Positions 52,874 to 60,687 of a stretch of DNA of 64,000 bases are shown here, piece by piece. How positions within the stretch are numbered: the first letter of the stretch is position 1; every line of letters starts with the position of its first letter. The position numbers were made by a program, and so were the translations under genes. The notes beneath the pieces were generated by a model. It worked only from the letters and a program-made list of their open reading frames with translations, did no database searches and was not told the origin of the DNA. Source of the DNA: an uncultured Parabacteroides sp. (GTDB lineage: Bacteria; Bacteroidota; Bacteroidia; Bacteroidales; Tannerellaceae); contig CALUZS010000003.1 in the NCBI GenBank assembly GCA_944325355.1, positions 155,942-219,941 on the forward strand, read 5' to 3'.

Positions 52874-52904
52874 TTTGCTTTGTTATAAAAAAACTATATC
52901 TTTG
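52874..52904 (+). promoter_or_regulatory. promoter of rpmH
   Basis: TTTG, 19 bases, TATCTTTG: a perfect consensus match, about 45 bases before the rpmH ATG. Confidence 0.88.
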
Positions 52905-52949
52905 CAGCCCGAATAATCAGGTGCAAATAATTTAAAACTATATAAGAAG

Positions 52950-53102
52950 ATGAAGAGAACATACCAACCGTCCAACAGGAAAAGAAAAAACAAACACGGT
53001 TTCCGTTCGAGAATGGAAACGGCTAACGGTCGTAAAGTATTGGCTGCTCGTCGCGCAAAAGGAAGAGCTAAGTTGACCGTGTCTGACGAATATAACGGAT
53101 AA
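52950..53102 (+). CDS. rpmH: 50S ribosomal protein L34
   Basis: 50 residues, basic: '[20 protein letters not shown]', then '[20 protein letters not shown]', then '[10 protein letters not shown]'. This is the full L34 pattern; the protein is slightly longer than the 46-residue E. coli form because of the acidic end. L34 sits in the 50S subunit near the exit tunnel. In this genome it is not next to dnaA or rnpA within the window but stands alone, with its own promoter and terminator. Confidence 0.97.
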   Translation: MKRTYQPSNRKRKNKHGFRSRMETANGRKVLAARRAKGRAKLTVSDEYNG

Positions 53103-53131
53103 TATTCGTAGAAATACATTATGTAGCATAT

Positions 53132-53176
53132 AAAGAAAGTAAAGGCTTCGCAAAAAGCCTTTACTTTCTTTGTTTT
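53132..53176 (+). terminator. terminator after rpmH
   Basis: Perfect 17-bp stem AAAGAAAGTAAAGGCTT / AAGCCTTTACTTTCTTT with a 6-base loop and a GTTTTT tail, 29 bases after the rpmH stop. Confidence 0.93.
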
Positions 53177-53222
53177 TACGGGATGAGTTGGCGGAAATTG
53201 TAAGAATTTCTTCTTTTTTCCC

Positions 53223-53230
53223 TATATTTG
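53223..53230 (+). promoter_or_regulatory. -7 box before the PASTA gene
   Basis: TATATTTG, 28 bases before the ATG at 53258; an ATTG stands 22 bases upstream as a possible -33 element. Confidence 0.5.
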
Positions 53231-53257
53231 GGGTGTCTATGAGAATATAAAAGAACG

Positions 53258-53884
53258 ATGGGAAATTTTTTGAAACAATTTGTAAAACATCCATTGGTAA
53301 TCAACCTTGTTGTTGCTTTCTGCGTAACGATTGGGATTATTTATGCGGCGTTGTGTTGGTTCGATATCTATACAAAACATAACGAAGCGGTTGTTGTCCC
53401 GGATGTAAAGGGCCTGCGAGTGGAGAAAGCTGCAGCTTTTTTTGAGTCGAACGGTTTGAAATATGATGTGATAGATTCAGTTTACTCAAAACAGGTCTCT
53501 CCCGGTGCAATAGTTGAGCTTGTCCCGGAAGCCGGTTCTAAAGTAAAAGAAGGACGAATTGTTTTTTTGACGATTAATGCAGAGTCGGCGCAGACATCGG
53601 CGATACCGGAAGTGGAAGATCTTTCTTATCGGCAGGCGTATGCCTTGCTACAGTCGAAAGGATTTGAAAACATAGAGATAGAATATGTGCCGGGAGATTA
53701 CAAGGATTTGGCTGTTGCCGTAGAAGCTCATGGCAGAACTCTCCATAAAGGAGAGCGTGTCGCCCTGGAGACAAAATTGGTTTTGGTTGTCAGTAATGGG
53801 GAAGCCGAGGTGGAGGAAGATTCCTTGAACTTGGGCGAACAGCCCCTTGAATCACTCGACAGTGAGGAGGAAAACTGGTTTTGA
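53258..53884 (+). CDS. PASTA-domain membrane protein
   Basis: 208 residues: cytoplasmic N-terminus, membrane helix at about 12-34 ('VINLVVAFCVTIGIIYAALC'), then PASTA domain 1 (about 46-108, 'VVVPDVKGLRVEKAAAFFES') and PASTA domain 2 (about 112-178, 'SAIPEVEDLSYRQAYALLQS'), then an acidic tail. PASTA domains bind peptidoglycan fragments. There is no kinase domain, unlike PknB-type receptors. The rluD start lies 2 bases after its stop; the conserved PASTA-rluD-ddl order in Bacteroidetes suggests a cell-wall link. Confidence 0.9.
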   Translation: MGNFLKQFVKHPLVINLVVAFCVTIGIIYAALCWFDIYTKHNEAVVVPDVKGLRVEKAAAFFESNGLKYDVIDSVYSKQVSPGAIVELVPEAGSKVKEGRIVFLTINAESAQTSAIPEVEDLSYRQAYALLQSKGFENIEIEYVPGDYKDLAVAVEAHGRTLHKGERVALETKLVLVVSNGEAEVEEDSLNLGEQPLESLDSEEENWF

Positions 53885-53885
53885 A

Positions 53886-54968
53886 ATGGACGATTTTTTA
53901 GAAGAAATCGAAGAAGAACAGCTGGACGATTTGCTGATGCCGGAGGATGAGTCGCTTCCTGGGCAAATGTACGAGCATTTCCGTTTTGTGGCGGATAAAG
54001 GACAGTCTCTTTTGAGAGTGGACAAATTCCTTGTGGATAGGATGATGAACGCTACCCGGAACAGAATCCAGCAGGCTGCAGATGCGGGTTGCATTTTAGT
54101 CAATGGAAAACCGGTAAAAAGTAATTATCGGGTGAAGCCGCTGGATGTCGTATCGATTGTCATGGATCGTCCCCGGCGGGAAATAGAAATACTCCCGGAA
54201 GATATACCGTTGGATATAGTCTATGAAGATAATGATTTGTTGGTAGTAAATAAACCCGCCGGAATGGTTGTGCATCCCGGGCATGGGAATTATACAGGAA
54301 CAATGGTTAATGCGTTGGCATGGTATCTTCGCGATGATCCGACGTATGATCCTTCCGACCCGCGCCTGGGTCTGGTTCATCGCATTGATAAAGATACTTC
54401 CGGTTTATTGGTCGTGGCCAAACGACCGGAAGCGAAGACCAATTTAAGCTTGCAATTTTTTAATAAGACAACGAAACGTAAATACCGGGCTTTGGTTTGG
54501 GGGATTATCAGGGAAGATGAAGGACGTATTGAAGGAAATATCGGTCGCGATCCGAAAGACCGGATGCAGATGCGGGTTTTCCCGGAAGGAGACCAAGGAA
54601 AAACGGCAGTTACCCATTATTCGGTATTGGAGCGTTTGGGATATGTTTCCTTGGTGGAATGCCGTCTCGAAACTGGTCGGACACACCAAATCCGTGTCCA
54701 TATGAAATATATCGGTCATACATTATTCAATGACGAGCGTTATGGTGGACATGAAATATTAAAAGGAACAACTTTTTCAAAATACAAACAGTTTGTCCAG
54801 AATTGTTTTTCCATTTGTCCGAGACAAGCGTTGCATGCCAAGACTCTTGGGTTCATACATCCGACAACCGGAAAGGAAATGTTCTTTGATTCGGAAATAC
54901 CTGGAGATATGTCTCGCTTGATTGATAAATGGCGCAATTATTCAATAAATAAAGAATGTTTGATATGA
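53886..54968 (+). CDS. rluD: 23S rRNA pseudouridine synthase RluD
   Basis: 360 residues from ATG 53886, immediately after the PASTA stop. An acidic N-terminal extension (about 1-28) precedes an S4 RNA-binding domain ('RVDKFLVDRM', 'ILVNGKPVKSNYRVKPLD'), then the catalytic domain with 'VHRIDKDTSG' (Asp168) and 'ETGRTHQIRVHM'. RluD modifies uridines of helix 69 in the 50S subunit. The stop overlaps the ddl start. Confidence 0.95.
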   Translation: MDDFLEEIEEEQLDDLLMPEDESLPGQMYEHFRFVADKGQSLLRVDKFLVDRMMNATRNRIQQAADAGCILVNGKPVKSNYRVKPLDVVSIVMDRPRREIEILPEDIPLDIVYEDNDLLVVNKPAGMVVHPGHGNYTGTMVNALAWYLRDDPTYDPSDPRLGLVHRIDKDTSGLLVVAKRPEAKTNLSLQFFNKTTKRKYRALVWGIIREDEGRIEGNIGRDPKDRMQMRVFPEGDQGKTAVTHYSVLERLGYVSLVECRLETGRTHQIRVHMKYIGHTLFNDERYGGHEILKGTTFSKYKQFVQNCFSICPRQALHAKTLGFIHPTTGKEMFFDSEIPGDMSRLIDKWRNYSINKECLI

Positions 54969-55942
54969 AGAGGAATATTGCAATAGTAGCAGGAGGCTAT
55001 TCGTCTGAAGTAGTTATTTCGTTGAAAAGTGCAGAAGGTCTGTTTGCTTTTATTGGCAAAGAACGTTATAACTTGTATATCGTTTTGTTGACCCATGAAG
55101 AGTGGGTGGTGAAATTTTCCGATGGGAGCAAACTTCCTATAGATAAAAATGATTTTAGTTTTTGCAAGGACGGACGGAAAATCCGTTTTGATTTTGCATA
55201 TATAACGATTCATGGGACACCGGGTGAGGATGGTCGTTTGCAAGGCTATTTTGATATGTTAGGATTGCCCTATTCTTCATGCGGATCTCTGGCGAGTGCT
55301 GTTACATTTAATAAATATATATGTAATCATTATTTGAAGAGTTTTGGCGTGAGAATCGCAAATTCTATCCGATTATTGCCAGGAGAAACAATTTCTTCAG
55401 AAAAGGCGGTTAATTTATTAGGACTTCCTATCTTTGTAAAACCGAATGACGGGGGAAGCAGTTTCGGTATAACGAAAGTCCGGGACGCATCGCAATTACA
55501 GCCTGCCATAGAAAAAGCATTTGCAGAAGGTCGGGAAGTAATAATGGAACAGTTTGTTTCCGGAACGGAAGTGACATGTGGTTGTTATAAGACAAAGGCA
55601 AAGTCGGTAGTATTTCCTATAACGGAGGTGGTTACTTCGAATGATTTTTTTGATTTTAATGCAAAATATGAAGGGGAAGTGCAAGAAATTACGCCGGCAC
55701 GTTTGTCTCCTGTCTTGACGGAACGGGTGCAAAATGAGACATCCCGCATTTATGACTTGTTGGGTGCTAAAGGTCTGATTAGAATTGACTATATTATCCC
55801 GGAAGACGGGAATCCTGTCATGTTGGATATTAATACGACTCCTGGAATGACAGCAACGAGCTTTATACCGCAGCAGATTAAAGCTGCAGGATTGGATATT
55901 TCAGAAGTGATGTCTGATATAATTGAAAATGAATTTGACTAA
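54965..55942 (+). CDS. ddl: D-alanine--D-alanine ligase
   Basis: 325 residues from the ATGA overlap with rluD (54965); ATG 54956 is the alternative. ATP-grasp ligase features: 'NIAIVAGGYSSEVVIS' (catalytic Glu, though the usual following His is Val), 'HGTPGEDGRLQGYFDMLGLPY', 'VKPNDGGSSFGITKV' and 'GTEVTCGCYKTK'. The metal-binding segment reads 'MLDINTTPGMT', so the usual Glu of ExN is Asp. It makes D-Ala-D-Ala for peptidoglycan. All else is canonical for the Bacteroidetes form. Confidence 0.95.
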   Translation: MKRNIAIVAGGYSSEVVISLKSAEGLFAFIGKERYNLYIVLLTHEEWVVKFSDGSKLPIDKNDFSFCKDGRKIRFDFAYITIHGTPGEDGRLQGYFDMLGLPYSSCGSLASAVTFNKYICNHYLKSFGVRIANSIRLLPGETISSEKAVNLLGLPIFVKPNDGGSSFGITKVRDASQLQPAIEKAFAEGREVIMEQFVSGTEVTCGCYKTKAKSVVFPITEVVTSNDFFDFNAKYEGEVQEITPARLSPVLTERVQNETSRIYDLLGAKGLIRIDYIIPEDGNPVMLDINTTPGMTATSFIPQQIKAAGLDISEVMSDIIENEFD

Positions 55943-55990
55943 TTGAACTTCGAAACGTGCGGAGTAACAGTCGTTTAAGATTTGAAAAGT

Positions 55991-57154
55991 ATGGATACAG
56001 ATAAAGTTTCCTTGAATGATTATGAGGATATTCGTCCGTTGAATCCGGATGAAGTGGAAGGCGCTATTGAGGAACTTGTGACTTCTGCGGATTTCGAACG
56101 TGCATTTAGATACGTCAAACCTAATGTGGATTGGGATGATTTTTCAGCGAAGATGAGAGCTTGTAAGACAAAAGAGCAGTTTAAATCAACGCTGGCTTAC
56201 GATTTCGTTATGGAAGTCGCACGGCAGACAACATTTTCTCTTTCTATTTCCGGACGGAGCCGTCTGCCGGAAGGCAAACCTGCCTGCACTTTTATTTCCA
56301 ACCATAGGGATATTGTCTTGGATGCCTCCTTTTTGAATGTAATGCTTTATGATGTCGGATACGGATTAACGCAGGTCGCGATAGGAGATAATTTATTGAT
56401 TCGCCCGTGGATTAAGACTTTGGTCCGGTTAAATAACAGTTTTATCGTGAAACGGAGAGTTTCTGTCCGTCAGATGTTGGAAGTAAGTGGAACTTTGTCA
56501 TCGTATATCAATCACACAATTAAGGATACGAAAGAATCTATTTGGATTGCCCAACGTGAAGGTCGGGCAAAAGATTCGAACGACCACACGCAGCCAAGTA
56601 TTCTTAAGATGCTTAACATGGCGGGTGAAAGCGATATCATATCCAATTTGACAGCGCTGAATATTGTTCCCGTAGCGATTTCTTACGAATACGACCCTTG
56701 TGATTTTCTGAAGGCAAGGGAATTTCAAATGAAGCGGGATAATCCTGACTATGTGAAGTCCCAGCGTGACGATCTGCTGAGTATGGAAACAGGAATCCTA
56801 TACAATAAAGGACGGGTGCATTTTACGATTGGAAATTGTATAAACCAATCAATAGCTTTACTTGATAAAAGTATGGATAAAAATGAACTGTTTGCCCGAA
56901 TTGCTTCAATTATCGATCGAGAGATATTCATGCACTATCGTTTTTATCCCTGCAATTATGTGGCTTTTGATATGTTGTACGGAACCTCTGAATTTGCCGG
57001 GCATTATAGCTTGAAAGAAAAGGAGGCTTTTGAAGCATATTTGCAGAAACAGCTGGATAAGATTATCATCCTTCATAAGGATGAACGTTTCTTGCGTCGT
57101 AAAATGTTGGAAATGTATTCTAATCCGTTAAGGAATCATCTGAATTGCAAATGA
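55991..57154 (+). CDS. acyltransferase (PlsC/glycerol-phosphate acyltransferase-like)
   Basis: 387 residues from ATG 55991; a TTG at 55982 is possible. Motif I is 'FISNHRDIVLDASF' (His105; the next Asp after the HR is at 107 and a second at 111), and the downstream 'WIAQREGRAKDS' resembles the EGxR substrate motif. It is a member of the lysophospholipid acyltransferase superfamily and probably esterifies a lipid precursor at the membrane. The large C-terminal helical part (260-387) is not typical of small PlsC. It follows ddl by 48 bases. Confidence 0.8.
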   Translation: MDTDKVSLNDYEDIRPLNPDEVEGAIEELVTSADFERAFRYVKPNVDWDDFSAKMRACKTKEQFKSTLAYDFVMEVARQTTFSLSISGRSRLPEGKPACTFISNHRDIVLDASFLNVMLYDVGYGLTQVAIGDNLLIRPWIKTLVRLNNSFIVKRRVSVRQMLEVSGTLSSYINHTIKDTKESIWIAQREGRAKDSNDHTQPSILKMLNMAGESDIISNLTALNIVPVAISYEYDPCDFLKAREFQMKRDNPDYVKSQRDDLLSMETGILYNKGRVHFTIGNCINQSIALLDKSMDKNELFARIASIIDREIFMHYRFYPCNYVAFDMLYGTSEFAGHYSLKEKEAFEAYLQKQLDKIIILHKDERFLRRKMLEMYSNPLRNHLNCK

Positions 57155-57206
57155 AAATTATTTGCAGAAATGTAAATGATATTGCTATAATTTTGAAAGA
57201 TTTCCG

Positions 57207-57214
57207 TATATTTG
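57207..57214 (+). promoter_or_regulatory. -7 box before the S1/P1 nuclease gene
   Basis: TATATTTG, 88 bases before the ATG; an ATTG lies 22 bases upstream. The long leader makes this uncertain. Confidence 0.4.
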
Positions 57215-57301
57215 GTCGTGTTTATAAATGCTTGCACCGAAAATAAAATAGAAATATAGAATAGTTTGTTTGCTATTATTTAATCTAATATAGTTGCTGT
57301 T

Positions 57302-58075
57302 ATGAAAAAGATAGTATTCTTGTCTGTTTTGTTGTATACTTTTTGTTCTCAAAATCTTTTTGGTTGGGGACGGGAAGGGCATGACGCTGTTGCGTACATT
57401 GCAGAATGTAATTTGAATAAAAAGGCAAAAAAGATTATAGAGAGTTATTTGGATGGGCATTCTATCGTATATTACTCTTCATGGATGGATGATTATCGTC
57501 ATACTCCTGAATATAAGCATACCACCGTTTGGCACATGGCTTCCGTTGATGAGAGCCTGCATTATACTGATGCGGTAAAAGCCCCGGAGGGCGATGCTGT
57601 TTGCGAATTGGAAAATGCCATAAAAAAACTGGAAAATTATAAAGCGTTGGATGATTCAACAGTCGCAGTGAACTTGAAATATATCATACATCTTGTTGGC
57701 GATATGCACTGTCCTGCGCATGTCCGCTTCCCGGATACAAAAATATGGTATAACGTTAAGCTAAACGGAAAGAAATACGCTTACCACTCGTTATGGGATA
57801 CGCAAATTATTACGCAATGTCATAAATGGCATTACATGGAATGGCAACATCAATTGGATCGTTGTTCTAAAAAAGAAAAACAATCGATAATGGCTGGGAC
57901 GCCGCGTGATTGGTTTTCCCAGACAGCGACAGATTGCCGGTATATTTACAGTATTGCGCCTGAAAACAGTGAACTTGGACGGGATTTCTTGAATGAGAAT
58001 ATTACACTTGCCGAACAACAAATTCTGAAAGCAGGTTATCGTTTGGCGAAAGTATTGAACGATTTGTTTGGGTAA
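57302..58075 (+). CDS. S1/P1-type nuclease
   Basis: 257 residues with a signal peptide ending 'NLFG|WGREGHD', which leaves Trp as residue 1 of the mature protein, as the family needs (Trp1 amino group and a His bind zinc). Further zinc ligands: 'SSWMDDYR' (Asp), 'TTVWHMAS' (His), 'YIIHLVGDMHCPAHV' (His-Asp-His) and 'YHSLWDTQII'. It is a secreted zinc nuclease for single-stranded DNA and RNA, probably for nucleotide scavenging. The variation CPAH instead of QPLH at the fourth motif is mild. Confidence 0.9.
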   Translation: MKKIVFLSVLLYTFCSQNLFGWGREGHDAVAYIAECNLNKKAKKIIESYLDGHSIVYYSSWMDDYRHTPEYKHTTVWHMASVDESLHYTDAVKAPEGDAVCELENAIKKLENYKALDDSTVAVNLKYIIHLVGDMHCPAHVRFPDTKIWYNVKLNGKKYAYHSLWDTQIITQCHKWHYMEWQHQLDRCSKKEKQSIMAGTPRDWFSQTATDCRYIYSIAPENSELGRDFLNENITLAEQQILKAGYRLAKVLNDLFG

Positions 58076-58124
58076 GCTTTTTTGATTATATTTACTCCAG
58101 CAAAAGAAACGGGAAAAAATAAGG

Positions 58125-58679
58125 ATGCAATCTTTTTGTAGTGAAGAAGAATTAGTTGCAAAACTTCGATCATTGGAGACACGTCGGAATGCGTTTGCGG
58201 CTGTTGTGAAAGAATACGGGGAAAAACTCTATTGGCAGATTCGGAAAATGGTGTTGTCGCATGACGATGCTAACGATTTGCTTCAGAATACATTTTTGAA
58301 AGCATGGATGAATCTGGATAATTTTAGAGGAGACGCCCGCTTATCTACTTGGCTTTATAAGATTGCAATAAATGAATGTATTACTTTTCTGAACAAGCAG
58401 AAGTCTGCGAATAATGTGTCTGTGGATGATGCTGAGTCAGTTTTGTTGCAACAACTGAAGAGCGACGAGTATTTTTGCGGAGATGACCTTCAGTTGAAAT
58501 TGCAGGAGGCTATACTTCGTTTGCCGGAGAAGCAACGATTGGTGTTTAATATGAAATATTTTGACGATATGAAGTATGAGGATATGTCTGAAATATTGGG
58601 AACATCGGTAGGGGCATTGAAAGCTTCTTATCATCATGCTGTAAAAAAAATAGAGGAATTTATGACAAAAGATATTTAA
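58125..58679 (+). CDS. ECF-type RNA polymerase sigma factor
   Basis: 184 residues. Region 2 ('DDANDLLQNTFLKAWMNLDNF', 'DARLSTWLYKIAINECITFL') and region 4 ('LPEKQRLVFNMKYFDDMKYE' with the helix-turn-helix 'MSEILGTSVGALKASYHHA') are typical. There is no region 1.1 or 3. The next gene is a small membrane protein with an anti-sigma-like layout, and then a periplasmic protein. This is a likely stress module. Confidence 0.93.
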   Translation: MQSFCSEEELVAKLRSLETRRNAFAAVVKEYGEKLYWQIRKMVLSHDDANDLLQNTFLKAWMNLDNFRGDARLSTWLYKIAINECITFLNKQKSANNVSVDDAESVLLQQLKSDEYFCGDDLQLKLQEAILRLPEKQRLVFNMKYFDDMKYEDMSEILGTSVGALKASYHHAVKKIEEFMTKDI

Positions 58680-58774
58680 TGGTCAGACGTTTTTCCATAA
58701 TTAATTTAGGAAAGGTTTTAAACTTTTCAGTACTTCATTAGTCAAACTAAGTAGAAAAGAAGGGGGATATAAAA

Positions 58775-59164
58775 ATGGGTGTTCGAATAGAAAATAACGA
58801 CAAATTACGGAAAGAGAATCCGTTTACTGTACCAGAAGGTTATTTTGATAATCTGACGGAACAGATTTTGAGCAAAATCCCGGAAAAATCTGAAGAGGTA
58901 AAGCTTCCTAAAGTAGGGAAACAGGTTTCTTTGATGGAAAGAATCCGTCCGTGGTTGTATATGGCTGCTGTTTTTGCTGGATTAGGATTTTTCTTTAAAG
59001 GGATTATGAAAGTAACTTCTGAAAAAGAAAGTGTTATTACTGCGGAAACACAAGACAGCACGTCTGATCCATTAAGTAATGATTCGGAATCGGAAGCGTA
59101 TTTTACTTATTTTGAAAATAAGTATTATGAAGATTTGTTGGCCGAACGTCTGAACGGTTATTGA
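58775..59164 (+). CDS. candidate anti-sigma factor, membrane protein
   Basis: 129 residues. A cytoplasmic N-terminus ('NPFTVPEGYFDNLTEQILSK') and one membrane helix (about 61-80, 'PWLYMAAVFAGLGFFFKGIM') are followed by a ~50-residue periplasmic tail. It lacks a zinc HxxxCxxC motif. The position right after an ECF sigma gene, in the same direction, and the topology suggest an anti-sigma factor, but no domain is recognised. A good AGAAGGGGGATAT ribosome-binding site precedes the start. Confidence 0.6.
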   Translation: MGVRIENNDKLRKENPFTVPEGYFDNLTEQILSKIPEKSEEVKLPKVGKQVSLMERIRPWLYMAAVFAGLGFFFKGIMKVTSEKESVITAETQDSTSDPLSNDSESEAYFTYFENKYYEDLLAERLNGY

Positions 59165-59214
59165 TTTGATAGTAATTTAGTAAATAATAACAATAAATTG
59201 TAACGAAATTGGAT

Positions 59215-59676
59215 ATGCAAAGGATTTTTTTTATTATATTTGCAGCGATTTCGTTGTTGGCTGCTTCTTCTCAGGTTTTTGCCCAAGGAGATAAAAAGCA
59301 TCCTGAGGATAGGGATGCTTTCATTGCCAAACGAAATGCGTTTATTACAGCAGACTTGAATTTGACTCCGGAAGAAGCCGCAGCTTTTATTCCATTATGC
59401 AATGAGTTGCAAGATAAACTTTTTGAACTCTGGTATGGTTTTGGAAAAAAAGAACGTGATTTGTGGATGAAAAAGAATCCGACAGAAGATGAATATAATC
59501 AGCTGTTGGATGAAATGATGGAGTTGAAAGCGAAAGAGGCTGCGTTGGAAAAAGAGTATTATTTGAAATTTCGCAAAGTTCTTCCTGCCGAGAAAGTTTT
59601 CAAATACCGCCATTCGGACGGAAAATTTATGCGGAGTTTGATGGATGAAAAGAAAAGAGAAAAGAGAAAACAATAG
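59215..59676 (+). CDS. Spy/CpxP-like periplasmic protein
   Basis: 153 residues from ATG 59215, with a signal peptide ('ISLLAASSQVFAQGDKK'). The mature part is helical and charged and includes 'LNLTPEEAAAFIPLCNELQ', similar to the LTxxQ motif of Spy/CpxP proteins, and 'KFRKVLPAEKVFKYRHSDGKFMRSL'. Spy-like proteins are ATP-independent periplasmic chaperones induced by envelope stress. Third in the sigma, anti-sigma, Spy order; probably a target or sensor of the module. Confidence 0.75.
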   Translation: MQRIFFIIFAAISLLAASSQVFAQGDKKHPEDRDAFIAKRNAFITADLNLTPEEAAAFIPLCNELQDKLFELWYGFGKKERDLWMKKNPTEDEYNQLLDEMMELKAKEAALEKEYYLKFRKVLPAEKVFKYRHSDGKFMRSLMDEKKREKRKQ

Positions 59677-59724
59677 AAATTATCATTATTTGTGTTTTTT
59701 GTTTAGATTTAGTTTTGGCGTTTA

Positions 59725-59772
59725 AGTTAAGGGAGGGGTGGCGACGAGATGTCGGTACTCCTTTATTTTTTT
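59725..59772 (+). terminator. possible terminator after the Spy-like gene
   Basis: A G-rich segment AAGGGAGGGG can pair loosely with GTACTCCTTT around a CGAC/GTCG core, followed by TATTTTTTTG on the plus strand. A second pairing, GGGGTGGCGAC with GTCGCGCCCC at 59777-59787, is also possible. It lies between convergent genes. Confidence 0.5.
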
Positions 59773-59808
59773 GTATAGGTCGCGCCCCTTGTATTTGAAT
59801 ATATTTTG

Positions 59809-60594
59809 TTATAATCCTTTTCGTTTGGCTTCGTCCCAAATTTTATCCATTTCTTCAAGGGATAGTTCTTTCAATGAAACTCCTTTTTTGATGGTTTGCT
59901 CTTCCAAATAATTAAAGCGACGTATAAATTTCTGGTTAGAGCGTTCCAGTGCGTTGTCAGGATTTATCTTGTATAATCTTGCGGCGTTTATAAGGCTGAA
60001 GAACAGGTCTCCGAATTCTGCTTCCATCTTGTCGGTATCCATTTTGTCAATTTCTGATTGAAACTCATTGATTTCCTCTTTTACCTTGTCCCAGACTTGT
60101 TCACGCTTTTCCCAGTCGAAACCAACATTGCGCACTTTGTCTTGAATGCGGTGGGCTTTTACTAACGAGGGTAAAGACGTCGGAACACCTTCAAGTACAG
60201 TTTTGTTGCCGCCTTTTTCTTTTAACTTCAACTGTTCCCAGTTTTGTTCAACTTTATTCGCGGTATCGGCATTTTCTGTGCCAAATACATGGGGATGTCG
60301 GTATATTAATTTCTCACAAAGGCTGTCGCATACATCTTTTACGTCAAAAACTCCTTTTTCTTCTCCAATTTTTGCATAAAAGACGATATGTAGCAACAGG
60401 TCACCGAGTTCTTTCTTGATGTTTGTGTTATCGTTCCGTATTAGTGCTTCGCTAAGCTCGTACGTTTCTTCAATGGTGTTTGTTCGCAGGCTCTCATTGG
60501 TTTGCTTTTTGTCCCACGGGCACTTCATACGTAATTCGTCCATTATGTCGAGCAATTTTCCGAATGCTTCTATTTTTTCTTCTTTTGTGGCCAT
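59809..60594 (-). CDS. mazG: nucleoside triphosphate pyrophosphohydrolase MazG
   Basis: 261 residues from ATG 60594; the longer frame to 60675 has no support. There are two MazG domains: the first with 'RMKCPWDKKQTNESL' and 'EETYELSEAL...KKELGDLLLHIVF' (EExxE and ExxD), the second with 'VKEEINEFQSEI' and 'EAEFGDLFFSLIN'. It hydrolyses NTPs to NMP and diphosphate, clearing abnormal nucleotides. dsbD lies upstream in the same direction, 93 bases away. Confidence 0.95.
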   Translation of the reverse strand: MATKEEKIEAFGKLLDIMDELRMKCPWDKKQTNESLRTNTIEETYELSEALIRNDNTNIKKELGDLLLHIVFYAKIGEEKGVFDVKDVCDSLCEKLIYRHPHVFGTENADTANKVEQNWEQLKLKEKGGNKTVLEGVPTSLPSLVKAHRIQDKVRNVGFDWEKREQVWDKVKEEINEFQSEIDKMDTDKMEAEFGDLFFSLINAARLYKINPDNALERSNQKFIRRFNYLEEQTIKKGVSLKELSLEEMDKIWDEAKRKGL

Positions 60595-60687
60595 AATCGT
60601 AATAAACTGGTATTTTTTATTTTTCGGGGGAGTCGCAGATTCCGGATAAAATTTCCCTATATCCGGAATCTCCATTCCCTTTTGATC

